The notes below the pieces were generated by a model. That model was not told the DNA's origin, searched no databases, and saw only the letters and a program-made list of their open reading frames with translations. 64,000 nt of DNA from Arthrobacter sp. CAN_C5 (GTDB lineage Bacteria; Actinomycetota; Actinomycetes; Actinomycetales; Micrococcaceae), in NCBI RefSeq assembly GCF_017875735.1, contig NZ_JAGGMZ010000001.1, positions 186,001 to 250,000 on the forward strand, read 5' to 3'. Of this stretch, positions 1 through 7,906 are shown one piece after another. The translations under genes were made by a program, and so were the position numbers. Each line of letters opens with the position of its first letter. The first letter of the stretch is position 1.

Positions 1-313
1 TTTGGGGGTCGATGGTTTCTATGGTTGTTTCAGTGGCTTCAGGTGCACGTCGTACCACGACGTTGCAGGGCAGCAGGGCGCCGAGTTGCGGTTCCCCGGT
101 GATCCCGCGTTGGGCCAGCTGAGGGTTGCAGGCACCGAGGATGATGTAGTCACCAATGTCATCTCCAGCCTTCTGGCCAAGCTTCTTTGTGAAGGTGGCA
201 CGGACATCTATCTCGGTGAGGACACCGAAGCCCTCTTGCGCGAGTGCTTCGCGGGTGCGTTCGACGGCGTCTTGCCAGGGGAGGCTGGAGGTGATGGTGT
301 GCGTGTAGGCCAT
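1..313 (-). CDS. DUF302 domain protein (partial, runs off the window)
   Basis: The ATG is at 313, behind an AGGAGAA ribosome binding site. About 104 residues are visible before the window ends. The frame reads MAYTHTITSSLPWQDAVERT, then an EGFGVLTEID stretch and LGACNP, which is the recognisable DUF302 pattern. DUF302 proteins are small and soluble, with no settled activity, and often sit beside sulfur or metal detoxification genes. It is the last visible gene of a minus-strand series with rhodaneses and a TauE-type exporter, 36 bp after the metallo-hydrolase stop, so it probably belongs to that sulfur operon. Family call is fairly secure; function is not. Confidence 0.75.
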   Translation of the reverse strand, partial: MAYTHTITSSLPWQDAVERTREALAQEGFGVLTEIDVRATFTKKLGQKAGDDIGDYIILGACNPQLAQRGITGEPQLGALLPCNVVVRRAPEATETTIETIDPQ

Positions 314-349
314 GAGATTCTCCTAATTGTCTGAGGTGAGCGTTGTGCG

Positions 350-1702
350 TCAGTGGTCCATGGGCAGGCCGGCGTCATCGGCGTCGTCGAACATGCCGTC
401 GATGTGTACGACGTCTTTGCCTGCTCGTTGCAGCAGGCTCGCAGCAACTGATGCCCGGTAGCCGGACCCGCAGTGAACCCATAATTTCTGATCGGGCACT
501 TCGTCCAGGCGCTGCAGCAACTCATGGAGGGGAAGGTTGACGGCCCCTTCAATATGCTGTGTTTCGTATTCGTCGGAGCGACGGACATCGAGCACGACGT
601 CGTGTGGGCCGCGGTTGGAGCGGAGATCCTCCCACCCGACGCTCGGATATGAGCTTCGTGCGGATTGCGGTGAAAGACCAGTCGGGTTGGAGCCGAGGGC
701 GACGTCGGGTTGGTCAATGCCGATGCGGGAGAGATCACGGATTGCGCTTTCGACGTCATGGCGCTCACCGACGAGGGTGAATTGTTGCCCCCAGGGCAGG
801 ACCCAGCCGACGAAGGTAGTGAAGTTGGTCCCGTCGTCGTACTCGAAGCTGACGCTGCCGCGCAGATGGTCACGGGCGAAAGCGACCCTGTTCCGAAGAT
901 CGATCACCCATTCGCCCTGGCCAAGCCTGTCGGCCAGTTGCTCTGCGTCCAGAGGCTGGGGCAGGTCAAGTTTCGCCGGTCCGGGGCCTGCAGCGTTCGC
1001 CGGTCCCATATGGGCGTAGTAGGACGGGTAGGCGCTGAGATTGTCAATCAGTTCTTGGACGAAGTGGTCCTCGTCCTGGTCTGTCAACGCGTGGTTGCTC
1101 CGAGTTTGTTCACCAATTGTTGAGAAGTCGGCCCCGCTGGCTGGGCCTGAGGAGCAAAAAGATCCGAAACCGTGGGTGGGGTAGAGGCCAGCATCAGGGG
1201 TGGTTTCTTCGACCAGGCGACGGACCGAAGCGTATTGGGCGTGAGTCAGGGGTAAAGTGTCGTCGCTGCTGATGAGGTCGGTGCGCCCCACTGACCCATA
1301 GAGAAGGCTTCCGCCGGAAAAGACCAGCTGCTGGCCCGCTTCTTCAACGAGGTAGGACAGGTGGTGGTGGGTATGCCCGGGGGTGGCAACGGCCCGTAGT
1401 GTCATCCGTCCGATCCGGACGGTTTCTCCGTCGGAGATCGGCGTCCGGTCAAACGCGACCTGGTCGGCAGCGTTCACCAGGTACACAGCCTGATGGTCTT
1501 TAGCTAACTGCAATCCGCCGGAGACGTAATCGTTGTGAATATGGGTTTCCGCCACGTGGGTGAGCTGCACCCCTGCGTTAGCTGCTTCCTTTTCGACCCG
1601 GTCGGTGTCACGTTGCGGGTCGATCACGAGGGCCACCTGGCCGTCGTGGACGAGGTAGCTGCGGTCCCCCAGTGGCGGGGTTTCGATCGTGATGACGTCC
1701 AT
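350..1702 (-). CDS. MBL-fold persulfide dioxygenase-like / double rhodanese fusion (450 aa)
   Basis: The start is the ATG at 1702, with a near-perfect AAGGAGGA site ahead of it; the open frame continues upstream but has no comparable site. Residues 1-240 are a metallo-beta-lactamase fold with THIHND at 53-58, a TPGHTHHH motif and a YPTHG motif. Two rhodanese domains follow. The first (around 270-335) has no active-site cysteine; the second ends with VHCGSGYRAS, a normal cysteine loop. The family oxidises glutathione or bacillithiol/mycothiol persulfide to sulfite and moves sulfane sulfur on the rhodanese domain. Neighbours are rhodaneses, a sulfite-type exporter and a CstR-like sensor, which support persulfide detoxification. 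Confidence 0.85.
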   Translation of the reverse strand: MDVITIETPPLGDRSYLVHDGQVALVIDPQRDTDRVEKEAANAGVQLTHVAETHIHNDYVSGGLQLAKDHQAVYLVNAADQVAFDRTPISDGETVRIGRMTLRAVATPGHTHHHLSYLVEEAGQQLVFSGGSLLYGSVGRTDLISSDDTLPLTHAQYASVRRLVEETTPDAGLYPTHGFGSFCSSGPASGADFSTIGEQTRSNHALTDQDEDHFVQELIDNLSAYPSYYAHMGPANAAGPGPAKLDLPQPLDAEQLADRLGQGEWVIDLRNRVAFARDHLRGSVSFEYDDGTNFTTFVGWVLPWGQQFTLVGERHDVESAIRDLSRIGIDQPDVALGSNPTGLSPQSARSSYPSVGWEDLRSNRGPHDVVLDVRRSDEYETQHIEGAVNLPLHELLQRLDEVPDQKLWVHCGSGYRASVAASLLQRAGKDVVHIDGMFDDADDAGLPMDH

Positions 1703-1826
1703 GTGAATTCCTCCTTGAATGCGATGGCCGTTGCACAATACCGTACCCGTGGCCCTCGCCTGTGGATAGCACCTGCGCTTGCGGGTGCGAGCCTCGTGGG
1801 CAGTGGTTGCTGATGCGTTGGCGCGG

Positions 1827-2714
1827 TCAGGTAGGTGTTTCAGCAACATTGCTCGAGCTTACGGAGGAGCGCAGCGGGCAACGCGGTAGGAAGAACCAGC
1901 AGGCTGCGGCTGCGGCCGCGAGGATGCCGGCGGTGACCGCCAGCCCGGCGCCCCAGGGGGTGGGGAGTTCCTGGACAAGGACGAACACACCCATGAACAG
2001 AACGAAGATTCCGAAGCCCTTCCGGAGCGCTGCTTCCGGGATCCGGCCGGTCAGTCGGGACCCTATCAGCGATCCCACGACGGCGGCGGCTGTGACGGCC
2101 GCGACGAGGCCCCAATCGAGAGTGACCGTGGTCAGGTAGCCGGCAAGTCCGGCGAAAGACTTCATGGCGATCACCACGAGGGAGGTTCCCACGGCGATGG
2201 GCATGGACAGCCCGCCGAGAAGGGCCAGGGCGGGGACAACGAGGAAGCCGCCACCTGCACCGACAAGCCCGGTGACCAAGCCGACGATCAGGCCCTCAAT
2301 GACGACCTTTAGAATGGGGAGCTCACCGTCATGAGGTGTGGCGGTCTTGTTCTTCCTGCCGCGGATCATGGCAATGGACGTGGCCACCATCATGAGGGCG
2401 AAGGCGATCATGAGGATGGTTCCCGGGATGCGCCCGCCGAGGAGCCCGCCGGCGAAGGCGCCCGCCATTCCGGCGGCACCGAAGACGAGGCCGGTGCGCC
2501 ATTTCACCCGCTTCTTGCGGGCATGGTCGATGGCGCTGACCGCGGAGGTCACGCCGACCACGAAGAGTGAGGCGGCGATCGCTTCCTTGGGGTCAAGCCC
2601 GGCGACGTAGGTCAGGATCGGTACGGTCAGGATGGATCCGCCTCCGCCGAGCAGACCGAGCGAAAGACCGATAACTACTGACAGCAGTACGGTAGCGAGC
2701 AGAGTAATGCTCAT
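1827..2714 (-). CDS. TauE/SafE-family sulfite/sulfur anion exporter (295 aa)
   Basis: A polytopic membrane protein with about eight hydrophobic segments and the internal duplication typical of TauE/SafE: GLSLGLLGGGGSILTVPIL near the N-terminus and GLVTGLVGAGGGFLVVPAL in the second half. The family moves sulfite, sulfoacetate or related anions across the membrane. I placed the start at the ATG at 2714 (MSITLLAT), preceded by AAAGGA; the longer frame would add about 55 residues rich in Arg and Pro that do not resemble the family. In this operon it would plausibly remove sulfite made by the persulfide dioxygenase downstream. Substrate is inferred from context. Confidence 0.85.
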   Translation of the reverse strand: MSITLLATVLLSVVIGLSLGLLGGGGSILTVPILTYVAGLDPKEAIAASLFVVGVTSAVSAIDHARKKRVKWRTGLVFGAAGMAGAFAGGLLGGRIPGTILMIAFALMMVATSIAMIRGRKNKTATPHDGELPILKVVIEGLIVGLVTGLVGAGGGFLVVPALALLGGLSMPIAVGTSLVVIAMKSFAGLAGYLTTVTLDWGLVAAVTAAAVVGSLIGSRLTGRIPEAALRKGFGIFVLFMGVFVLVQELPTPWGAGLAVTAGILAAAAAACWFFLPRCPLRSSVSSSNVAETPT

Positions 2715-2755
2715 GGGGTGTGTCCTTTTCAGGCAGGGAGGCCGGTTAGTGCTGG

Positions 2756-3055
2756 TTAGCGGGTGATTGGCAGTCCTGCATCGTGCCAGTCGAGCATTCC
2801 GCCGCCCATGGTGTCCGCGGTGTAGCCGGCGGTGCTGAGGGCTTCTGCGGCCCGGGCGCTGCGGTTGCCGCTGCGGCAAACGACGATGACCGGGCGTGTT
2901 TTGTCCAGTTCGTCCAGGCGGGACATTAGTTGCCCCATGGGGATGTGCAGGGCGCCGGGGATCATGCCCTCGGCGATCTCGAACTCTTCGCGGACGTCAA
3001 GGATCTGGTCCTGATCCCTGCGGGCGTTTGCGTCGTGAATGGTGACTTCGGCCAT
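2756..3055 (-). CDS. single-domain rhodanese (99 aa)
   Basis: A complete, free-standing rhodanese domain: LDVREEFEIAEGMIPGALHIP near the N-terminus, then the active-site loop CRSGNRS and a GGMLDWHDAGLP ending. Such proteins (GlpE/PspE type) carry sulfane sulfur as a cysteine persulfide. ATG at 3055, preceded by AAAAGGAA. It lies 41 bp upstream of the TauE gene and 91 bp downstream of a second rhodanese gene on the same strand, so all are likely read as one message from the promoter near 3740-3830. Confidence 0.88.
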   Translation of the reverse strand: MAEVTIHDANARRDQDQILDVREEFEIAEGMIPGALHIPMGQLMSRLDELDKTRPVIVVCRSGNRSARAAEALSTAGYTADTMGGGMLDWHDAGLPITR

Positions 3056-3146
3056 GGTGATTCCTTTTCTTGTGTCGACCGGGGCTCGGTGTTGGCTGAC
3101 CGTGTGCCCTGCCCGATGGGGGCCGGGCAGGGCACACGGAGTCTTG

Positions 3147-3737
3147 TTAGTTGCCGACGGGGATCTGGTTGATCGCGGTGGCAGCTGTCGGTTCGCTGGC
3201 TGTTTTGTTCCACGGCATTTTCGACAGGGCGTTGCCCATGGCGCAGGTGTTGGTCGCTGCTGAGAACGTCAGCCCGGTACCGATTGCCCCGGCCAGCAGG
3301 CGAAGCTTTGGTGAAACGAGTTTGCCGGCCAGCAGACCGGCGATCACCAGGGATCCGGCGGTCAGACGCACCTGACGCTCGAGGTCCCAGCGCTGGGCGC
3401 CGCGGACAACGTCCCCGCCTGCGGCGGCGAAGCCGGGCACTCCTCCGGTGAGGATCACTGCGGTATCGATCCCGGCGCCACCTAGTCGCTGGCGTGCCTG
3501 CTCGGAGCGGACACCGGACTGGCAGACCAGTGCAACCCGCTGTCCCAACCGTTCGGCCAGCTGATCGGCGTGCTCGGAGAGCAGGGGAAGCGGAACGTTG
3601 TAGGAGCCACGGATATGCATGGTCTCGAACTCTGCGGCAGAGCGGACATCCATGATGATCAGGTCTTCATGCTGGCTGATCCAGTCACGCAGGGTTTCAG
3701 GATCGAGGGTGGTCACGGTGGAGGTATCGGAAGTCAA
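3147..3737 (-). CDS. rhodanese with C-terminal membrane domain (YgaP-like, 196 aa)
   Basis: Residues 12-105 are a rhodanese domain with the loop CQSGVRS. The C-terminal third has two hydrophobic stretches (SLVIAGLLAGKLVSPKLRLL and AGAIGTGLTFSAATNTCAMG), matching the DUF2892-type membrane hairpin found in YgaP-like rhodaneses. Known members are membrane-bound sulfurtransferases. The likely start is TTG at 3737, behind AAGGGAAATC. It is the first gene of the minus-strand sulfur operon; its upstream region holds two operator-like palindromes shared with the divergent CstR-like gene. Family call is secure and the membrane topology is inferred. Confidence 0.85.
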   Translation of the reverse strand: MTSDTSTVTTLDPETLRDWISQHEDLIIMDVRSAAEFETMHIRGSYNVPLPLLSEHADQLAERLGQRVALVCQSGVRSEQARQRLGGAGIDTAVILTGGVPGFAAAGGDVVRGAQRWDLERQVRLTAGSLVIAGLLAGKLVSPKLRLLAGAIGTGLTFSAATNTCAMGNALSKMPWNKTASEPTAATAINQIPVGN

Positions 3738-3785
3738 AGATTTCCCTTTTCATATATTTTGAACGGTCGGCTTCAATAATGCCAC

Positions 3786-3801
3786 ATACCCCCTGGGGTA
3801 T
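3786..3801. promoter_or_regulatory. CstR/CsoR-type operator, site 1
   Basis: ATACCCCCTGGGGTAT is a near-perfect palindrome between the divergent rhodanese gene (start 3737) and the regulator gene (start 3862). GC-rich centres with ATAC/GTAT edges are typical of CsoR/CstR-family operators. Similar sites recur at 3805, 6933, 6968 and 7013. Confidence 0.7.
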
Positions 3802-3804
3802 GCA

Positions 3805-3822
3805 ATAAACCCTAGGGGGTAT
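3805..3822. promoter_or_regulatory. CstR/CsoR-type operator, site 2 (degenerate left arm)
   Basis: ATAAACCC, TA, GGGGGTAT: the right arm matches the other sites and the left arm is degenerate. It lies 3 bp after site 1 and about 40 bp ahead of the regulator start, consistent with autoregulation. Confidence 0.5.
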
Positions 3823-3861
3823 GAGGTGAAGGCGAGTATTTTCATCTCTCAGAAGGATTTC

Positions 3862-4116
3862 GTGCAGCTAGACACCACTGAACTCACGCCGGTGATCAAC
3901 AGGCTCAAGCGCGCCTCTGGGCAGCTGGCCGCGGCGACCCGGCTGGAGGATGGTCGGGATTGCAAGGACGTCGTGACCCAGCTCGCGGCGGTCTCCAAGG
4001 CGCTGGACCGCGCCGGCTTCGCTATGATTTCCTCAGGGCTGGAGCAGTGCATGGCCGAAGGTGGCAACGCCATGGATAAAAAGGACCTCGAGAAGCTCTT
4101 TCTGGCGCTGGCCTGA
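3862..4116 (+). CDS. cstR: CstR-like persulfide-sensing repressor, CsoR family (84 aa)
   Basis: I chose the GTG at 3862 because AGAAGGA lies just upstream and the length then fits the family; a GTG at 3826 would add 12 residues. The all-helical CsoR fold is recognisable (INRLKRASGQL, then DCKDVVTQLAAV). Two cysteines stand 29 residues apart, as in both CsoR and CstR. The copper sensor has a histidine four residues before the second cysteine; here that position is glycine (GLEQC). That points to a thiol sensor of the CstR type rather than a copper sensor. It is flanked on both sides by persulfide-handling genes and sits beside its probable operators. The symbol is by analogy. Confidence 0.8.
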   Translation: MQLDTTELTPVINRLKRASGQLAAATRLEDGRDCKDVVTQLAAVSKALDRAGFAMISSGLEQCMAEGGNAMDKKDLEKLFLALA

Positions 4117-4146
4117 GCCGCTCCTGACGTCGCCCAACGTCATTGG

Positions 4147-5412
4147 CTATTGTGTTCTCGGGTGGGTTTCGTACATGCGGGTAGCAACGATGAGTGCTGA
4201 GATGGCGCTGAGCGCCGCGGCGGCCCACACAGCGGCGTGCAGGCCCATGAGGTCTGCTATTACTCCGCCCACAACGGCGCCGAAGGCATAACCTAGATCC
4301 CGCCAGAGCCGGTAGATCCCTACCGCGCGTCCTCTCCAGGCCGGTGCGGCGACGTCCCCGATGGCTGCCAGCAGCGTCGGATACACCATAGCGGTGCCCG
4401 CCCCCAGCAGTATGGTGCCCGTTGCCCAGCCTTCGAACGTGTCGGCTATGGCAATGACCGCCAGTGCCACGGTCTGTAGGCCCATGCCGGCGGTGATGAG
4501 GTGTTTGCGCCCGTAGCGATCGGATAGTGCCCCGGTCAATAACTGGCCCACGCCCCAAACACCCGGGTAGAGGGCGAAGAGAAGCGAAATCTGTCTCAGC
4601 GATAGGTCCGCGGTGGCGAATAGGAGGGGGAACAAGCCCCAGGCAAGACCGAAGTTGAGGTTGTTGACGAGTCCGGCCTGGCTTGCCGAAGCCAGAGCCG
4701 GTTCGCGCCAGCTGCTCAGAGCAAAGACGTTCCAGCTGCTCGGTACGGGGGCTGCGTCCCTGGGTGAGGGGTGGCCCGCTGGGTGGTCTTGTTCGAGGGT
4801 GGCATGGCCACGGGTTTCCTTCACCAGCAAGGTCGAGAGCGTCAACCCTAGCGCCACGTAGGCTGCTCCGAGCAGGAATGGTGCTGGCCGTAAGCCATGA
4901 GCGGCGGCGAGCTGTCCGGCCAGCAACGACGTGACTGCGAGAGCACCATAGCCGGCGGCTTCATTTAGCCCCATGGCGAGCCCGCGCTTGTTGGGGCCGA
5001 CCAGGTCTATCTTCATCACGACCGTCGTTGACCATGTCAGGCCCTGGTTGGTTCCGAGCAGGACATTCGCTGCCACTACCCAGCCCCAGTCCGGGGCGAA
5101 GATCAGCATCAGGGGGACCGGTACGGCGAAGAGCCAGCCAATGATGAGGACGGGTTTGCGTCCAACCCGGTCGACGAGGATCCCGGCGGCATAGTTGCTG
5201 GCAGCCTTGGTGATACCGAAGGCGGCGATATAGGTGAAGATGACCGTGTAGCCGGTCAAGCCAAAGTCTTCGGCGGCCAGCATCGGCAACACTGTCTGCT
5301 GCTGGCCGACCACACCTCCAACGAGTGCGTTCACCGCGACCAGCAAACTGAACTGCGCTGCGTTGGCCCTCAGCCCGAGTCTGGCCGTAGGTGCTGCGTG
5401 ATGGTGGGTCAC
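4147..5412 (-). CDS. MFS transporter of the sulfur island (421 aa)
   Basis: A major facilitator with about twelve hydrophobic segments, RVGRKPVLIIGWL in the first half and the conserved GALSDRYGRKHLI loop in the second. I prefer the GTG at 5412, which has GGAGG five bases upstream; the ATG at 5444 lies inside the arm of a strong hairpin and has no ribosome site. It follows the second persulfide-dioxygenase fusion on the same strand with 84 bp between, so read-through past the hairpin is possible. It ends 30 bp from the convergent regulator gene. Substrate unknown; a sulfur oxyanion or thiol compound is only a contextual guess. Confidence 0.8.
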   Translation of the reverse strand: MTHHHAAPTARLGLRANAAQFSLLVAVNALVGGVVGQQQTVLPMLAAEDFGLTGYTVIFTYIAAFGITKAASNYAAGILVDRVGRKPVLIIGWLFAVPVPLMLIFAPDWGWVVAANVLLGTNQGLTWSTTVVMKIDLVGPNKRGLAMGLNEAAGYGALAVTSLLAGQLAAAHGLRPAPFLLGAAYVALGLTLSTLLVKETRGHATLEQDHPAGHPSPRDAAPVPSSWNVFALSSWREPALASASQAGLVNNLNFGLAWGLFPLLFATADLSLRQISLLFALYPGVWGVGQLLTGALSDRYGRKHLITAGMGLQTVALAVIAIADTFEGWATGTILLGAGTAMVYPTLLAAIGDVAAPAWRGRAVGIYRLWRDLGYAFGAVVGGVIADLMGLHAAVWAAAALSAISALIVATRMYETHPRTQ

Positions 5413-5447
5413 CGGGTCCTCCAGGAATCGTCGCGTTGCAGTCATGG

Positions 5448-5476
5448 CAATGGCCCGCCCAAAGGGCGGGCCATTG
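5448..5476 (-). terminator. strong hairpin between the dioxygenase fusion and MFS genes
   Basis: CAATGGCCCGCCC, AAA, GGGCGGGCCATTG: a perfect 13-bp stem with a 3-nt loop, 21 bp after the stop of the upstream gene. There is no U-tract, so it may be a weak terminator or an RNA-stability element that lowers expression of the MFS gene. Confidence 0.6.
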
Positions 5477-5496
5477 CTTGTCGGTTGCTCTGATGC

Positions 5497-6906
5497 TTAG
5501 CTGACGGGGGTTGATTCCTGAGAGGCGTTCCACGCTGCCCAGCCCGCGTAACTGCCGTCGAGTTCGACGACGTCGTACCCGGCCCGGCGCAGGGCGCTGG
5601 CCGCAACGGAGTTCCGCACCCCGCTCTGGCAGTACGTCACGATCGTGCCCTCGGAGGGGAGCTGGTCCTGGTGCCAAAGCACCCGGCCGGCGCTGAGCTG
5701 CCTAGAGCCCGGAATGTGACCGTCCGTGTGCTCGGTTTTGTTCCGCACATCGAGCAGCAACGTTGCCTCGAAGCTTCCGAGGTCGCTGGGGGCGATGACC
5801 TTCGGCGTGCTGGTAGGCAGCCCGTCAATATTCGGGGTGAAGCCTGCGACGTTGTCGATGCCGACCCGTACCAGGTGATCCGACATTTCCTGCGCTGTTT
5901 TCCGGTCCGGTGCCAGCAGGACCAATGGCCGGTTATCGGTTTCCGGGTCGTAAGCCCAAGCGCCGAAGCTGGCCATCTTGGTGCCGGCAGGGATGTTCAA
6001 AGCACCCGCGACCGTGCCCTGGTGCACCTGATCGTTCGATCGGGTGTCAACGAACGTGACGCGGTCCTCCGCCAGGTCACCGGCTAGGGCTTGGTTATCC
6101 AGTTGCGGCAGCTCACCGCGGGGACCCATGACTGCCGGGCCGAGGCGGTTCTGCCGCTTCATCCGCCCGAAGTAGGCGTGAGCGTCGGGCTGCCCGTCCA
6201 GCAGTTCGCGGACGAATCCATCTTCATCATTGGCTGCCAGGTAGGGTCCCCACCAGGCGTACAGACGCTCGTAGCCCACCGTCGTGGATGGAAGGGCACC
6301 CAGGGCCTTGCCGCAGGCGCTGCCCGAACCGTGGCCAGGGAACACCTGCACATGGTCGGGGAGTGTCAGGAATTTCTCACGGAGGCTGCTGAAAAGCTGC
6401 TTCGCGCCGAGGAAGCGGGTATCCACCCCGCCGGCAGCCTCATCCAGAAGGTCAGGGCGGCCAAGATCGCCCGAGAAGACGAAGTCCCCCGAGAGGAGGT
6501 AACCGGGCTGATCACTGAAAGCACCATCGGTAATCAGGAAAGCAAGGTGCTCCGGAGTGTGCCCGGGGGTATGTACGGCCTTGATCGTAATGTTCCCCGA
6601 GGTGATGGCACTGCCGTCGTAGAGCCGCTCGGCGTCGAAACCGTACTGCCAGTCGTCTCCACCCTCGCCTGAGACGTACATGGCCGCGCCGGTAGCCTCG
6701 GCCAGTTCCCGCGTACCGGAAAGGTAGTCGGCGTGGATGTGCGTCTCGGTAACAGCGACGATCTGCATTCCATTGGCCGCCGCCAACTCCTGGTAGGGGG
6801 CAATATCGCGGCGAGCATCCACCACGACCGCCTCGCCCTTGGCCTGGCAGCCAATGAAGTAGCTCGCCTGGGCAAGATCCTCGTCATAAATACGCTGAAG
6901 AAGCAC
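5497..6906 (-). CDS. MBL-fold persulfide dioxygenase / double rhodanese fusion, second copy (469 aa)
   Basis: The likely start is GTG at 6906, with GGAAGGAAA upstream. The N-terminal metallo-beta-lactamase domain shows THIHAD at 55-60, HTPGHTPEHLAF, FSGDLGRPDLL and FPGHGSGSACGK, all features of ETHE1-type persulfide dioxygenases. The first rhodanese domain (around 280-370) is cysteine-free; the second has YCQSGVRNS. It is only distantly similar to the fusion at 350-1702, so these are two separate enzymes rather than a recent duplication. Three operator-like palindromes lie between it and the divergent cysteine-rich gene, so it should answer to the same sensor. Confidence 0.88.
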   Translation of the reverse strand: MLLQRIYDEDLAQASYFIGCQAKGEAVVVDARRDIAPYQELAAANGMQIVAVTETHIHADYLSGTRELAEATGAAMYVSGEGGDDWQYGFDAERLYDGSAITSGNITIKAVHTPGHTPEHLAFLITDGAFSDQPGYLLSGDFVFSGDLGRPDLLDEAAGGVDTRFLGAKQLFSSLREKFLTLPDHVQVFPGHGSGSACGKALGALPSTTVGYERLYAWWGPYLAANDEDGFVRELLDGQPDAHAYFGRMKRQNRLGPAVMGPRGELPQLDNQALAGDLAEDRVTFVDTRSNDQVHQGTVAGALNIPAGTKMASFGAWAYDPETDNRPLVLLAPDRKTAQEMSDHLVRVGIDNVAGFTPNIDGLPTSTPKVIAPSDLGSFEATLLLDVRNKTEHTDGHIPGSRQLSAGRVLWHQDQLPSEGTIVTYCQSGVRNSVAASALRRAGYDVVELDGSYAGWAAWNASQESTPVS

Positions 6907-6932
6907 AGTTTTCCTTCCAATAGTTTGAGTTC

Positions 6933-6950
6933 GATACCCGTGGGGGTATC
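6933..6950. promoter_or_regulatory. CstR/CsoR-type operator, site 3
   Basis: GATACCCGTGGGGGTATC, a near-palindrome 27 bp upstream of the dioxygenase-fusion start at 6906. Confidence 0.65.
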
Positions 6951-6967
6951 GCTCTGGGATTAACGAT

Positions 6968-6985
6968 AATACCCAAGGGGGTATC
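6968..6985. promoter_or_regulatory. CstR/CsoR-type operator, site 4
   Basis: AATACCCAAGGGGGTATC. On the minus strand it runs into TATTAT, a possible -10 element for the dioxygenase fusion; a repressor bound here would cover that promoter (inference). Confidence 0.65.
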
Positions 6986-7012
6986 AACGCAAGCGCATGG
7001 CGGATTGCGCAT

Positions 7013-7030
7013 AATACCCCCACGGGTATT
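7013..7030. promoter_or_regulatory. CstR/CsoR-type operator, site 5
   Basis: AATACCCCCACGGGTATT, 38 bp ahead of the cysteine-rich small gene. A plausible plus-strand promoter overlaps it (TTGCGC upstream, TATTAT inside and just after the right arm), so binding would block that gene. Confidence 0.65.
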
Positions 7031-7067
7031 ATTGAAGGACTCTGACGTTCCCCCGAAAGGAAGCCCG

Positions 7068-7268
7068 ATGTGCCGAGCAACCACATGTATGTATTGCCGC
7101 AAGACCACTTGGTCCGGATGCGGCAACCACATCGACGAGGTGATGCGACGTGTACCCGAGCGTGAACGTTGTACCTGCGCAAAGGCCAACGATCGAACGC
7201 CCACCACGAAAGAAGAGGGTGCCGGAGCGATGAACTGGCTTAGTCGGCTCTTTGGTCGTTCGGCATGA
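7068..7268 (+). CDS. small six-cysteine protein under the sulfur operators (66 aa)
   Basis: ATG at 7068 behind GAAAGGAAG. The N-terminus reads MCRATTCMYCRKTTWSGCGNH, with cysteines at 2, 7, 10, 18, 35 and 37, including CxxC and CxC pairs; the C-terminus ends in LSRLFGRSA. The first half resembles a small conserved actinobacterial family known to me only as hypothetical. The cysteine spacing would suit zinc binding or thiol/persulfide chemistry. It shares its divergent promoter region and three operator-like sites with a persulfide dioxygenase, so a role in sulfane-sulfur handling is likely but unproven. Confidence 0.75.
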   Translation: MCRATTCMYCRKTTWSGCGNHIDEVMRRVPERERCTCAKANDRTPTTKEEGAGAMNWLSRLFGRSA

Positions 7269-7711
7269 CTCAGAGTGCTGTTCCTGCATCTAGCCGGACC
7301 AGGCCACGCACCTTTCCCACCCATGGCGTTTCAGCTGATGTGTCGGCGCGGTTTTATGCCTGGCAGGTGGTGCAGTGTGTTGGTCGAGCTCTTGGTTATA
7401 GTGGCGGGTTCACTTTGGCGGCGGTACTCTGAAGCCAACGCTGGCATTGGCCTCATCGTGAAGGCTTTCGCCGGTGTGGGTATGGTCTAGGGAACGAGTT
7501 CTTTCTCCGGCGGGACGCGGTTTTGCGAGTGTGAAGAGTGTCTGGATGAGTACCGGTGGTCAGGATGGCGCTGCTGCTATTCAGCGGAGGCGCTTGCGAT
7601 GAGCTGCCCGAACTTCCTCAGCCCCCGTACAACAACGAGCTTGTCCGTGGTTCACCGGATCAAATAAATGGGCAAGGGTTTGCGGGCTGGCAGGTAAGAA
7701 TCGAGGCGCGG
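7269..7711. other. 443 bp without a convincing gene
   Basis: Short open frames here lack ribosome sites and recognisable composition. This is probably the untranslated and promoter region of the GAF-ANTAR gene whose start is at 7712. Confidence 0.5.
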
Positions 7712-7842
7712 ATGTCCGGGGCGCAACAGTGGTCTAAGGGATCGGTGCATAGGGCTTTACTGGATCTGGTTTTGGATGCGGTGAGTCTTGATAGCTTTCT
7801 TGAGGGTCTTGCTCGGTTTTGTGCTGACGGACTCTGGACTGC
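7712..7842 (+). pseudogene. GAF-ANTAR regulator, 5' part (split by IS3-family element)
   Basis: ATG at 7712 with GAGG upstream. The frame reads MSGAQQWSKGSVHRALLDLV and continues to FCADGLWT, the usual N-terminus of GAF-ANTAR antitermination regulators in this group. It then runs into the inverted repeat of an IS3-family element. Removing about 1291 bp (7841-9131) rejoins this frame with the one that continues at 9132. Confidence 0.75.
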
Positions 7843-7906
7843 TGTGGAGATTTAGGACAGTGAGCCCTCTTAAAATGGGGGTTCTACTGAAAGTGAGACC
7901 AGCAGC

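Noticed and set aside
3862..4116. Copper-sensing CsoR with a copper-resistance operon
   Set aside because: Glycine replaces the copper-binding His and the neighbours are sulfur genes, not copper ATPases or chaperones.
7275..7490. 71-codon frame after the cysteine-rich gene
   Set aside because: No ribosome site and no protein-like composition; likely part of the regulator gene's upstream region.
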